DNA from: Bettongia penicillata ogilbyi
Lineage: Eukaryota > Chordata > Mammalia > Diprotodontia > Potoroidae
Length of the DNA stretch: 64,000 bases
Reading direction: 5' to 3'
Assembly (NCBI GenBank): GCA_023548195.1
Contig: JAJHZJ010000578.1
Location: 336,867 to 400,866 of the forward strand
A program made the translations under genes and the position numbers. Shown one piece after another: positions 32,331 to 43,040 of the stretch; positions within the stretch are counted from its first letter, which is position 1, and every line of letters begins with the position of its first letter. The notes beneath the pieces were generated by a model. The model was not told the DNA's origin. It saw only the letters and a program-made list of their open reading frames with translations, and searched no databases.

Positions 32331-32751
32331 AAGTTCAAGTAGGTGACTTACAGACATTTAGTCTGTGGGCTGATAGTCTCAGCAGCGACCACTGCAGTTA
32401 CCCGGGGTTCTGTGGTTCTCTCTCGCTCAGTTCCACTGGACTCCCATCCTGGACTGTTATGTTTGAGATTTCACAGTGCAGCTGCTGCTTCCGACCCCTT
32501 AGAGTTTCCTGCTCTGCTTTGCTATGGAGGGGTTCACACCAGTACAGTCTGTGTGCTGTGCACTCCTGTTCCATGCAAAAGATCCTTCCTGTCGACCTTC
32601 CAGTATGTCCTGGTTTGGAAATCTACCACACTCTGTCTCTTACTGGATTCTGCCTCTGAAATTTGTTCAGATTCTCTTTTTAGAGGTATCTGAGGAAGTT
32701 TGTCTTAGAACTTAGATGATCAGTTGCTCTCACTCCACCATCTTGGCTCCG
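32331..32751 (-). mobile_element. Second L1 5' UTR, in tandem
   Basis: On the minus strand it starts ggggcggagccaagatggtgg and runs about 420 bp (gagtgagagcaactgatcatc, cctcagatacctctaaaaag, tggaaggtcgacaggaaggatc) before meeting the next L1 5' end. Sequence differs from the downstream 5' UTR, so it is not a simple promoter monomer repeat. The plus-strand frames at 32343-32715 are chance openings in it. Confidence 0.75.
32738..32746 (-). promoter_or_regulatory. YY1-like motif at outer L1 5' end
   Basis: Minus-strand CCAAGATGG at the start of the tandem 5' UTR. Confidence 0.6.
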
Positions 32752-33044
32752 CCCCACCCACCTTTTTAACCTTGGGTGTTTCCAAATAGTCACATCACCT
32801 TCCCTTGAGAGTTAAGAAATGCAAAATAAGAGATGGAGTACTTTGCAACACTAGCCCTTCTCATCTTTTTACATAGCCCCTTTATAGTTCAAGCACTGAG
32901 CTTCTCAGTGAGTGAAGGTTTGATGACAATCAAAGCCTAAAGAGGGCCAAGTGCTTGTGTTAATTTATTCATTTTTAGTTTTATTGATGTCTTTTACTTT
33001 TATATTACATCCACTTTGAATATATCCCTCCCTTCATCCACTCA
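32752..33044. other. Unassigned DNA
   Basis: No feature recognised. Confidence 0.3.
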
Positions 33045-33209
33045 TTATAAAAAATTCAATATCTCCTTCCTTCCTATAAAATAAGACCAAATTCTTCAGC
33101 CTGGCTCATAAAAGCCCCCATAATTTTGCTTCACTTTCATCATTGTTATCTCCTACTGCTTCTCACTGTAAACCTTCTATTTCAGTCAGTTTGATCTCAT
33201 CTTCACTCA

Positions 33210-33362
33210 AATACTCTAGTCTTCAAGTGCAGCCCTTTGACTGAATCCAAACTTCACAGAGCAAATCCCCTGAATAAAAGGATTTGTTCTGTAAAACTTG
33301 GACTCGATCAAAAGTCCACACCCAAAGACCTAAAAGGCCATATGTGTCCTCGGGGCTGCAGC
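33210..33362. mobile_element. Palindromic MITE (hAT-like, one terminus lost)
   Basis: The core is a long imperfect palindrome. Arms 33243-33268 and 33280-33305 pair at 21 of 26 positions around an 11-nt loop, and weaker symmetry extends to about 33210 and 33330. The right side continues gccatatgtgtcctcggggctgcagcacccctg, a terminus I know from other copies of this marsupial repeat; its mirror image on the left is missing. Confidence 0.65.
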
Positions 33363-33461
33363 ACCCCTGCATGTTTACCCATTCCTCTGTGCTTTTGTCC
33401 ATGCCATCCATTCCCCACACTTTGAATGTCTCCTTCCTTTTATCTGTTTGTCTAAATCTAG

Positions 33462-33705
33462 GTGGTGCAGTGGATAGAGCACTGGGCCTGAAAGCAGGAA
33501 GACTTGAGTTCAAATTTGGCTTCAAAAACTTCCTAACTGTGTGAACCTGGACAAGGCACTTAACTCTGCTTGCCTTGGTTTCCTTATCTGTAAAATGAGC
33601 TGGAAAAGGAAACCGCAAACCACTCTAGTATCTTTACAAAGACAACCCCAAATGGTGTTGAGAAGAGTCAGATATGTCTGAAACGACTGAATAATAAACA
33701 AACTA
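33462..33705 (+). mobile_element. MAR1-type SINE nested in L2
   Basis: taggtggtgcagtggatagagc, gagttcaaatttggcttc, gtgtgaacctggacaaggc, gagctggaaaaggaaaccgc, tctgaaacgactgaataataaac. The flanks share ctaaatc, a possible 7-bp TSD. Confidence 0.9.
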
Positions 33706-33944
33706 AATCCCACCCCATCCTTTAAAGGGCAATTTAAGGCCATCCCTTTCATGAGGTCTTCCCTAACCACTGACTATTTCAACTCATATAACCTCTTTCT
33801 TTCTTTGAATGCTTTGTCACTAACCCTTTGCTAATATCTATTTCAATTTCATTTTTCATCTCCTGGCCTAAATTGTAAGCTTTTCAAGGAAAGGAATTGT
33901 AGTACTTCTCCTGTAAAATGGCTACCCCTTCACAGTGCCAATGC

Positions 33945-34170
33945 CAGTAGGTATTATTGAGAAAGACCTGAGTTGAGATCCAGCCTCAGATACTTCCTGG
34001 CTTTGTGACCTTAGACAAGTAACTTAATCTTCATTGTCCTCAGCTTCCTGAACTATAAAATGGGGATCCTAATAGCACCTACCTTCCAGGCCTCTTGTGA
34101 CGATCAAATGGGATAACAAAAATAATACTAAAGCGTTTACCCATTGCCTGGTGCCTTGACATGACACAAA
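33945..34170 (+). mobile_element. MIR-type SINE
   Basis: gagttgagatccagcctcagatac, ctttgtgaccttagacaagtaactt, ctataaaatggggatcctaatagc, ttgtgacgatcaaatgggata, acccattgcctggtgcc. Confidence 0.8.
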
Positions 34171-34560
34171 ACGTTTATTCCCTTTCCCTTCCCAAGCAAA
34201 ATCACAGCATTCCATCAACACCTGTTAAATCCATTCAGATCAAAAAACAATGAAGATTTTTACTGTTTAGTTACCCTTCATTCTTCTGGACTTTATCTAC
34301 AATGCTTCCTTTTTTTTCCCCAAAAGGTATGTTTGATAACGTCTGGAAGCAAAAGGAAATGAAAGGATTAATTGCATCTTCTTCAGTTAGGCAATCCTGC
34401 GATGAAAATAGGTTTACTGGTGCATAAAGGGCACAGCTGCTCAACAACCTTCTCTCTTATCCACCTTTGTTTTGTCTTCCACAATTATATATTTATCTCA
34501 AGCATGAAGATAAATACTTCCTATCTCTAAATTTCCCATAGCATTCTAATGCCTTAAAGC
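34171..34560. other. Unassigned DNA
   Basis: No feature recognised. Confidence 0.3.
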
Positions 34561-34564
34561 TAAT

Positions 34565-35200
34565 TATTTTTTATTAAACCAGTCAATACATTTTATTTTT
34601 TACTCTGAATTTAATAAACACCAGAAAAAGAACACATTTATGTGAAAAGTGATAATTATATGTGATAACATGACTTTATATTTATATACATACATATAGA
34701 TGTATACATAAAGTACATAGTGTATTCAAAATGTTACTTTCAAAACTATCCTGTTTTCTGAGTCTCCTTCTGAACTTTCTTCAGTTCTCTTCTGTACACT
34801 TTTTTAAATGCTTCAATGGTCCTATTTTCTCCTCTTTTAGGGGGTGAGGTTGGAGAAGGACATCTTGTTGTAGCTCCTCTCTTCCCCTGGAATCTTCCTC
34901 AAAAAAAAAAAAAGTAAAAACATAATCCTTGGGACAAATAAGCATAGTCAAGCAAATCTTGAATGAAAAATCATTTTTAAGAAGCTGTGGGCAAATAGTG
35001 TGGTGGAGTTAAGGCTTTGACGGAACCTCTAAGTTATTCATTATGTTTGAATTGTATCATCTGCATGGCTCCCTTTCCCTTCACCCCTTTTTGATTATTA
35101 TAATGTCACTTCTTTCCATTCTTCCACATACATGTTATTTTCATCTGAACATCTTCACAAATATAAGTACATATCTGTGCTAGTCTGAGATACCAACTAC
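34565..35200 (-). mobile_element. Possible L1 3' UTR segment
   Basis: AT-rich text with an oligo(A) at 34900-34913 and phrases such as tgaatttaataaacaccagaaaaag, ttcttcagttctcttctgtac, gcatggctccctttccctt that resemble reversed L1 3' UTRs. No coding landmark, so the call is tentative. Confidence 0.35.
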
Positions 35201-35455
35201 ACAGAGTGCTCCAATTCAATTACACTTGTAACATGTGAATACATGGAAAACCAAAGTATGGGAAGACTGTGGAACCCCGGATCTAATTATTCCTTCCACC
35301 AACATAAATCAGAGCCCAACTATGAGAAGTCCTAAAGAGTTGCTCAAGTGACTTATCTATGGGCACACAGCAAATATCATCAGCAGTACTTTAAAACTAT
35401 CATTCTGTTGACCACATCATACATCCTTTCATAATATTCACAAATAGTAAACGTT

Positions 35456-35585
35456 TAAGGTTCATAGGTTATTAGAGGTAAAAGAGACCTTTAAAATTAT
35501 CTAGTCCAACTCCCTCATTTTATAGACAAGGAAATTAAGACCTGGGGACAACAAGTAATTCACCCAAAGACATATGCTGAATGAG
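35456..35585 (-). mobile_element. MIR-superfamily SINE (gctggaagggac variant)
   Basis: aggttcataggttattagaggtaaaagagacc, tatctagtccaactccctc, agacaaggaaattaagacc, aagtaattcacccaaag. Confidence 0.65.
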
Positions 35586-35812
35586 TATTTACTCTGTTCA
35601 AGATTCCATGCTAAGATGTTTCATGGAGAATACAACAAACATTAAAACAGTTCTCAGGCCCTCTTAGACCTTATAATTGAGGTAGAAAAATAAAGCATGT
35701 ACACATACAAAAATATAATTAACAATATTCAACAATGTATGATAAAGGGCAGTGGCAAAAAGTGCTAGAAAGTTCAAAGGAAGGATAGAACACTTCTAGT
35801 TAAGTTGATAAG
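35586..35812 (-). mobile_element. L2 3' region
   Basis: tactctgttcaagattccatgc, acagttctcaggccctcttagacc, gataaagggcagtggcaaaaagtgc. Confidence 0.6.
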
Positions 35813-36032
35813 TGGTTTAATCCTGTTGTCTGTTTCTATCTTCCCTTATTTAAGAATTCTTTCCAGAAAATGAAGGGGAATGTGATGGCAAGCAAAGTGG
35901 AATCTTTTGCTGTTTTTTGTTTTAGTATAATCAAGTACCTCTGAATCTTGCATTTATCAACAAAGAGTCTTTACTAGGATTAAGTGCAGAAAAAAGAGTT
36001 TCTTTAACCTGAAACAGTATGTGTATTTGTAT

Positions 36033-36566
36033 TGTTAATGTGATTAAAGATCTTCTCCACCCATTAATGGGTCTCCCCATTAAGGAGAGTTTGATTAGGG
36101 AAGATTTGTAGGAAGCCCCATGCCTTCTGTTAAGGAGGCACTGGCTCTGAAGGCTTGGGACATCCTCTGGCCCTAAAAAGAGTATAAATACTCTGAGGGT
36201 GAGGTTTTACTTTGGGGCTTACTGACTGGAAGTGTTTGTATGGCCAGAAGAGGACTCTGGGACACTGCTAAGGAGCACCTCCTGCTTGGAAAACCCAGTT
36301 GTCAGTGCTTCCCTCTCCCGTAATTATGGTCACACAGTTGGACCTATCTGTTGATGGTCAAGCAGAGGAAGCCATGTCTGTTGATTTTTGATTTCTCTGT
36401 ATTTTCTTTGAAGTTCAAGGTGCTGACCCCACTGACCTAGGTGAAAGATATATGTGCTTGGTTAAAGGAATAATACATGTGCTTGATTAAAGTGATTGTT
36501 AACCCCTTGAAAGCTGCTTTCCTTTTATGAATGTAGATCTAAGAACCTGTACAGCAGGCTCCCCTG
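36033..36566 (+). mobile_element. LTR-like segment, possibly ERVL/MaLR type
   Basis: Starts TG and has LTR-like order: gattaaagatc near the start, a TATA box gtataaata at 36182-36190, an ATTAAA signal at 36486-36491. tgtat occurs directly on both proposed sides (36028-36032 and 36567-36571), the size expected for a class III LTR duplication. The 3' end reads ..TG rather than CA, so the boundary is uncertain. No internal viral sequence. Confidence 0.4.
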
Positions 36567-36970
36567 TGTATGTTGGGGTACTTATTGATACAGGAAAGAA
36601 AAACACTATTCATCAATATATGTAAGTATTACTTTTCTCTCCTCTCACATTGCATAGATGTTAAGAATATGCCATCATCAGAAAGGATGTCTCATTAAGT
36701 TGCCTGTACATTTAGAACTTAATTGAGCATGCTCTGTTTTGGCCCAGCTTTCTTTTAGTATTCATGCCAGGAACATAAGTAAAACTGATTAACCAAATTT
36801 TCACCAAAAGACAACAAGTCCAGAAAGCACAATATATGACCATGATCTCTCCTTAATCCCCAGACACTAAAATATTCAATCTTTATCTTACCTTAGCTTG
36901 ATTTCATGTGTGTACTACACCCTGACTCATTTACAAATTTATGTTCACAAACCTGCAGCCCTATATAGAA
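36567..36970. other. Unassigned DNA
   Basis: No feature recognised. Confidence 0.3.
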
Positions 36971-37243
36971 CTATTGACAGTAGGCTGTTTTTTCTCCTTT
37001 TCTTTCCTTTTTCCTACCTTTACTCTTGACCCTCCTCAATCCTCTCTTCTCTTCTTATCTCTCCTCCCATCTTTCATACCCTCTGCCTCTTTCTCTTTCT
37101 TCTTTTCTCTCTTTCCTCCTCCTTTTCTGCCTTTCTCCTCTCCCTCCATCCTTCACTCCTTTTCTTCTTTCCTCTATCTCTCCTTCCCTCCATTCCTCCC
37201 TTCCTCCCTCCCTCCTTTCATTTCTTCCTTTCTTCTCTTTTAA
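36971..37243. repeat. Polypyrimidine tract, about 270 bp
   Basis: Almost only C and T on the plus strand (ttcctccctccctcctttc type), with rare A or G. The 100-codon frame at 36941-37243 is just translation of this tract. Confidence 0.9.
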
Positions 37244-38214
37244 CTACCGTTAAAAGACTACCATTCCCACACTTCAATTCACCAAGAAGATCCTGCCCCT
37301 CTATCAGTCCCTCATCCCACCTGACTACCACATCTTGCTGGGATTTGCCTGGAATAACTGCACTTGACCCAGACACAAATTATCATGTATGTATCCTTTC
37401 TAGCCCACTGCAATGCTCAAGTGAATTCATACCAAGTGCCAAAATTCTTAGTGACAGTTCTCCTTCCTTTCTTCCTCCTTTTTTGTTTTCTAGGATTGTG
37501 TAAAACTTTGCTCCACTGGAAAACCCTGGCAAAACACCTCATTTCCCCTGGCATCCTAGAAGAAAGGCAAATCAAACAGCACAATTAACTCAGCAAACAA
37601 TACAATTAAGTCCTGCTCCCTCTGTAGTCTCCAAGCTGAAACCAAATAAACACCTCTCAGAGCATATGGAGAAATCAGATCACAGGCAGGGATTTTATAT
37701 ACAGTTCATCTTTCCTGCTCAGATTTTTGGGAAACTCAGAATATTTAGCATATGTCTTTTTACCCAGCTTCCCTTGGGCCTTTTACTGAGCCCTGCACAG
37801 TAGAGGTACCGCCATTTCAGGGTCAGGATCAGGATTGAGTCCAAGCACAATAGTGTCTATAGGGTTTTGAAGAAATGGCTACATAGAAAAAAAAAAGTTT
37901 AGGGGTTGGTTCTCATATTCCCCCTAGGCTGACAAATAATCAGAGTTTTCATATATAAATATTGATGGATAGATAGATTCATCGAGGTAGATGAATCTAT
38001 CTCTATACACGCACATACAGATACAGACATAGATACAGGCAAAACTGTGAAGGAGAAAATCTACCTGATTAAATACTAAGATTTTCTATGTTATCTAGGA
38101 GTTCAACACATCTTTCACCTCCCAGATCAGCGCTGGAAACTTGTTTGACACTTAAGAAGAAATTGAAATTCATCTAGAATCTTGATGTGTAATAAGTATA
38201 GTCATTACAGGAAT
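37244..38214. other. Unassigned DNA with a perfect small hairpin
   Basis: No transposon or gene recognised. At 37971-38002 a perfect 13-bp stem (agatagattcatc / gatgaatctatct) encloses a 6-nt loop in a gata-rich microsatellite context. Confidence 0.35.
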
Positions 38215-38440
38215 AAGAGATTGAAATGACCTATTAAGTTATCTTGTCCATCCCCTATCAGCCCAAGATTGTTCCCTGAAGTGCTCTGTGCCATTCATTT
38301 TTAAATAACTACAGCAATGGGTTTTCTATCACAGTACTCCTCATGAGAGCTGATACTAATAGACCTCATTCCTTGAAAATGTTCCCCAAGATTCATCCTA
38401 ATTTCTCGGTTTCACATACTGCTCCTTGTACCATCCTTAA
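38215..38440 (-). mobile_element. CR1/L3 fragment
   Basis: Reversed CR1 3' region: ttatcttgtccatcccctatc, gggttttctatcacagtactcc, gacctcattccttgaaaatg, aagattcatcctaatttctc. Confidence 0.5.
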
Positions 38441-38734
38441 TAATTCCTACAACTCTTGCAATTTCACTCTGTTGGGTACTTAAGGCTAGCATGTGATTTT
38501 ATATCATATGTAATCCTTTGTTATCATATAGATCGGTTGATCGTTTGATCTGATATTTGCTAAGTGCTTGTGGAATGTTGGTGATTCTAAGGGACACACT
38601 GAAAGACAAGGGTGACTAGGTTTACATTCAGTAAAAATAGTCAAGCAAAGAAAGGGTTAATAAAATTCACCAGAATAGATTTGCATTAGATATCAACTTA
38701 ACTTTCTGAGATTGTCTAGAAAGAGATACCACAT

Positions 38735-38855
38735 TCTTTAAACTTTGAAATCTTAGAGAACATCCAGTTCAAATCCCTCATTTTACAGATGAGGCAAAAA
38801 GGCAATATGAGAGAAAATTTCAATGATTAGTAGATAAGAAGTGGTAAAAAAAATT
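38735..38855 (-). mobile_element. MIR-superfamily remnant
   Basis: ttagagaacatccagttcaaatccctcattttacagatgaggc. Confidence 0.55.
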
Positions 38856-38864
38856 CAGGTTAAG

Positions 38865-38995
38865 CTGCCTCAAGTCATGAATTACTCATCACCAATAAGC
38901 CTTCAAGCAGAAGCTAGACAAGATGTTATAGAAGAAATTCAAACTTCAGTTCAGGATTGGAAGAGATGATCTTCCAGATTTAAGATTCTGTGATA
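38865..38995 (+). mobile_element. CR1/L3 3' end
   Basis: gccttcaagcagaagctagac, ggattggaagagatgatcttccagatttaagattctgtgat, matching the usual CR1 terminus. Confidence 0.65.
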
Positions 38996-39018
38996 AATAC
39001 TCGTATTGACCAATTCAA

Positions 39019-39120
39019 GGGGAAAAAAGGGAGGAGGAGGAGGAAGAAAAGGAAGAGGAGTAGGGAGGGAAAAAAAGAAGAGAGAAGGAGAGGAAAAGGG
39101 AGAGGGAAAAAAGAGAGAGG
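39019..39120. repeat. Polypurine tract
   Basis: About 100 bp of g/a only (ggaggaggaggaagaaaagg type), a mirror-image match in composition to the polypyrimidine tract at 36971. Confidence 0.9.
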
Positions 39121-39377
39121 TATTGTGGCTGAAATAGTCAGGGAAGGTTTTGTCTCTATGTGCTAACTGAGGAAGTTCAATCCTTCTATTTAAATAACTA
39201 ATCAGTATGATAGCTTCCCTTGCATTGTGTTTTGCTTTCTCCCCCAAATTCATTCAGATTAGATGCTTGAGTGAAATGACTAGATGTTTAGTCAAAATAA
39301 GAGAGACAGGAGGGACGCTGAGATGATGGACAGATTGATAACTCAATTGTGTAAGTAGTGGTATATAACCTTTCTTG

Positions 39378-39615
39378 ATTGTCATGTCATTTTTCAGTCA
39401 TGTCCATTTAGGGTTTTCTTGGCACAGATACTGGATTGGTTTGCTATTTCCTTCTCCAGCTCCTTTCACAAATGAGGAAACTGAGGCAAATAGGGTTAAG
39501 TGACTTGCCCCAAGGTCACACAGCTAGTAAGTATCAGAAGCTGAATTTGAACTCAAGAAGAAGAATCTTCCTGACCACAAGTCCAATGTTCTAGCCACTG
39601 TGCCACCTAGATGCC
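39378..39615 (-). mobile_element. MAR1-type SINE
   Basis: tttttcagtcatgtccattta, gggttttcttggcacagatactgg, gaggaaactgaggcaaatagggttaag, tctagccactgtgccacctagatgcc. Confidence 0.9.
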
Positions 39616-40905
39616 CTCTTAGTTGGTAGAATAGTTTATCTGGTTACTTCCAAAAGCAAACAAGATTCTGACATGTTAAATAGTTATCTGGCCCACAGCT
39701 GTTCAACATCCCAGCTTCTTAGAAAGACAAGTGATCTTTTATCAACAAAGATTAAGGAGGACCAGAAATGTAATATGCTTAGATGTGTGTGACTGCGCAA
39801 ATCCTAGTGCCAAGACTAGACTAGTGTGTACCTACCCTCTGCTGACAGAAACACGTAGCCCAGTGAGCCTCATTTCCAACAGGCAATAATAGTTGTTCCT
39901 TATTATAAAAAAATTCCCAGTAAGTTTGGGTCATGCTCTTCAAATCTGCTTTTTGTGTATACGTGATGCTATTGTCAATTAGATGGAATGACGCATGACC
40001 TTGGCATAGCACTAAGATGATAGTTAAGTTTAACTTTATTGAGAAAGTACAAGAAGGGTGTTCTCCCCCTCCCAGCTCTAATTAACATAACTAACAAGAT
40101 AGTCTATACTCTGATGCCTTTATCAGTTAAAAAAGTGCCTCTTACATTGAGTTAACCGAATCAATGAAATGTGCAAACTTAGTGTGAACAATTCCTAGAC
40201 ACTTTTATTGAATCAATTAATCAATGAAAGATCTGTATTATGTTTGTGACGTAAGGTGCTTGAGTCATTGGAGGAAATCAGATAACAAATATGTTGAGAT
40301 TAATTAAGAGAATTAGACACACTTTAGGCTCCTGTGTATCAAAGAAGGAGATTCCAACAGGAACATTTCAACATCTGCTCAAAGAGTAAAGTTTCACCAG
40401 CACTTTCTGAAGGTAGCATCCTGCTGCCTGTTTCAGAAGCTAGCAAGGAGAAAGGGCAGGTAATCCAGAAGGAATGTCATACTTCCCTCCACTCCTTATT
40501 ATGATTGGTATGCCAGGAAGGAGACTGGAAAACTAAAAACAAGGCATCATCTGGGAGCTGAGAGAGGGCAAACTACATATACTGAGGAAAGGCAGTTTCA
40601 GTGAGCATGACCTCTTTGGGGTTGAGAATTCATAGCTTTAGGGATCTACAAGGGTCAAAAACTTCAGAGAGGACAGAGAACTACACACAACTCAGGAGAA
40701 TTTCACAAGGACTCTATGAAGAGGAGACAAGGACTTCTATCTAAGGAGTTCATGTTTACCCATTTTCTACATATGCTTTCTAAACTGACGCCTACTTTCC
40801 TCTGGAATCTCTATGGGTATGTATCTCAGACGTCTAGGGGAGGAGGGGTGTTTTATACCAATAGTTCATTAGAAAAAAACTCACTTCTCAAAGCTAATTA
40901 ATTCT
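39616..40905. other. Unassigned, apparently single-copy DNA
   Basis: About 1.3 kb with no recognised repeat, exon or RNA gene. Confidence 0.35.
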
Positions 40906-41148
40906 GTTGTTATTTAGTCATTTTTCAGTCATATCCAGCTCTTCATGACCTTATTTGAGATTTTCTTGGCAAAGATACTGGAGTAGTTTGCCATTTCCTT
41001 GTCCAGTTCATTTACAGATGAGGAAACTGAGGTAATCAGGGTTAAGTGACTTCCCTAGTTAATAAGTGTTGGAGGATGGATTTTTAACTCATGAAGATGA
41101 GTCTTCTGGATTCCAGGCCCTATGTTCTATCCACTGTGAAACATAGCT
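40906..41148 (-). mobile_element. MAR1-type SINE
   Basis: ttgttatttagtcatttttcagtcatatcc, gagattttcttggcaaagatactgg, gaggaaactgaggtaatcaggg, gttctatccactgtgaaacatagct. Confidence 0.9.
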
Positions 41149-41624
41149 AACCCTTATTAACTAATTAATTAATTCTAACTGTCTAATAATTGATGGGGAG
41201 TATACCACATAGTACTAGAGCATCCTTAACCATTTAGAGTTTTCCATAAAACCTGAAGAAGAGAATAGTTAGTCAGCTTCAGGGGAGTCAAACTGCCCCT
41301 GTGAATGGGGCATGAGAACTGAGCCTAGAAGGGAAGCTGTAAAAGGAAAATCTGTGACAAGATTTCCATACATGAACACAAAGAAGAATCAATGGACTAG
41401 ATTTAATAAGATACAGTTTGTTAGGGATAAATGTGTAGTCTTACCCTTGGATTAAAAAAATCAATTTCACAAATACAAAGACTGAGAAAGCAGCGCTAGA
41501 CAGCAGTTGGTTTCAAAAGGATCTAATGTTTATAATGAACTTCAGATTCATTAAGTTAACAGTCTAACTTTGTAATCAAGAGCCAATGGATTGCACTGCT
41601 AGGCAGAGTTTCAAAGAATAAGGA

Positions 41625-42160
41625 GATGAGCATCTTGATGTTCTCTAACCTAGTAATCCCCAATCTGGAGGTTTGAGTTGAGGTCTGGGTACCACATTTT
41701 AGAAAGGATATCGATAAGTTGGAGACCAGTGGCTGGTGGGCAACCAGAATCACAAAGGGAAACTGGCCCATTCCGTACAATCAATGACTTGAAGGAACTG
41801 AAACTATTGTGGAAAAGATCCAGGAAGAAATGATAGCTGTTTAAAAGTACTTTCTGTGGAAGTATTTCATATGGGAAAAGGAATTACACTTTTTTCTTTT
41901 CTTTGCATCAGAGGGCAGAACTAGCAATATTGAGTAGAAATGACAAAGAAGCATATATCACCTTGAAAGCAAGAAAATTTTCCTTATAAAAGGAAAATTC
42001 TACCTTCTATACAAAGGTAGAAAGAGCTACTCCAAGCTCCTTCCCTTAAGGTGTCCAAGCAAAAGCTGGTGTGATGTAATAATGGATTTTTTTTTTAGGA
42101 CCGGGTTGAATAAGATGACCATTAATGTCCCTTCTATTTCTAGAATTCTATGATTCTTTT
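41625..42160 (+). mobile_element. CR1/L3 3' region
   Basis: gtctgggtaccacattttagaaagg, gtggctggtgggcaaccagaatcac, cagagggcagaactagcaatattg, tccaagcaaaagctggtg, ccgggttgaataagatgacc...ccttctatttctagaattctatgattct. The order equals the 3' UTR of CR1-group LINEs. Confidence 0.75.
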
Positions 42161-42582
42161 TTTCTGTGGTTAAAATTCAATAGTCAGTCAATAAATTCAG
42201 TGTGCGCATATATTAAGCACCTACTCTTTGTCAGGCACTATCCTAAATGCTGGTGATACAAAAAAATAAAAAAGGCAAGAGATATCCCTGCTCTCAAGGA
42301 GCTCACAGTCTAATAGAGGAGACAAACAAACAACTGTGTCTATATGAGATTTTTACAAGATAAATTGAAAATAATCTCAGAGGAAAGCCATTAGCATTAA
42401 GAGGGATTTGGAAAGACTTCTTATAAAAGGTGGGATTTTAGCTAAATATTGAAAGAAGCCAAGAAATAGAGATAAGAAGGGAGAGAATTCCAGGTGCAGG
42501 GGACAAATCAGTGAAAATGTATAGCAGGACATGGAACAGTTTGTATGAGGACCAGCAAGGAGCCAGTGTTACTAGATTATAG

Positions 42583-42800
42583 ACTTCATGGAGGAGAAGG
42601 AGCCATGTCTCCCAGTGCAACCTGGGTCATCTCCAGTCATCCTGATGAATATCTGGTCACTGGATTCAGATGGCTCTGGAGGAGAAGTGAGGCTGGTGAC
42701 CTGCACAGCCCTCCCTCCCTCAAAACAAAGTCAAATGCAAGTCATGTAATCCTTTCTCTGATGGCATGGTCTTCTTCGGGCAATGAAGGATGAACGCAAC
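42583..42800 (+). mobile_element. RTE-associated SINE nested in L2
   Basis: ctgggtcatctccagtcatcctgatgaatatctgg, tcagatggctctggaggagaagtgaggctggtgacc, gcacagccctccctccctc, gtcatgtaatcctttctctgatggc, tcttcgggcaatgaaggatgaac. This is the clearest copy of the family in the window. Confidence 0.75.
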
Positions 42801-42925
42801 AAGAACAAAGTGTAAAAAAGACTACAAAGGTGGAAGGAAGCCCATCTATAAAAGGCTTCAAATAGTAAAAGAGAAATTTCTATTGGTTTTCTTTTTCCTG
42901 GAAGAGATAGAGAGCCACTGGAGTT

Positions 42926-43040
42926 TATTTTTTAAATAATATTTTCTTTTTCCTCAATTACATTATAAAATATTTTTTATCTTTTTTTATAGTTTTGAGT
43001 TCCAAATTCTATCCCTCCCTATCCTTCCCCTTCCCTGAGA
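42926..43040 (-). mobile_element. Short L1 3' tail nested in L2
   Basis: About 115 bp: aatattttctttttcctcaattacatt and gttttgagttccaaattctatccctccc are the complement of the L1 3' terminus seen at 13373-13470 and 51590-51680. It is heavily 5'-truncated. Confidence 0.7.

Larger units (their letters stand above)
33045..33940 (+). mobile_element. L2 3' region carrying two nested insertions
   Basis: Pieces in order: cttcagcctggctcataaaagcccccataa; cattcctctgtgcttttgtccatgcc; ggccatccctttcatgaggtcttccc; aattgtaagcttttcaaggaaagg. Between them are a palindromic MITE (about 33210-33362) and a MAR1 SINE (33462-33705). Confidence 0.8.

Noticed and set aside
33223..33618. 131-codon minus-strand frame
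   Set aside because: It spans a MITE, L2 and the antisense of a MAR1 SINE, so it is a chance opening in repeats.
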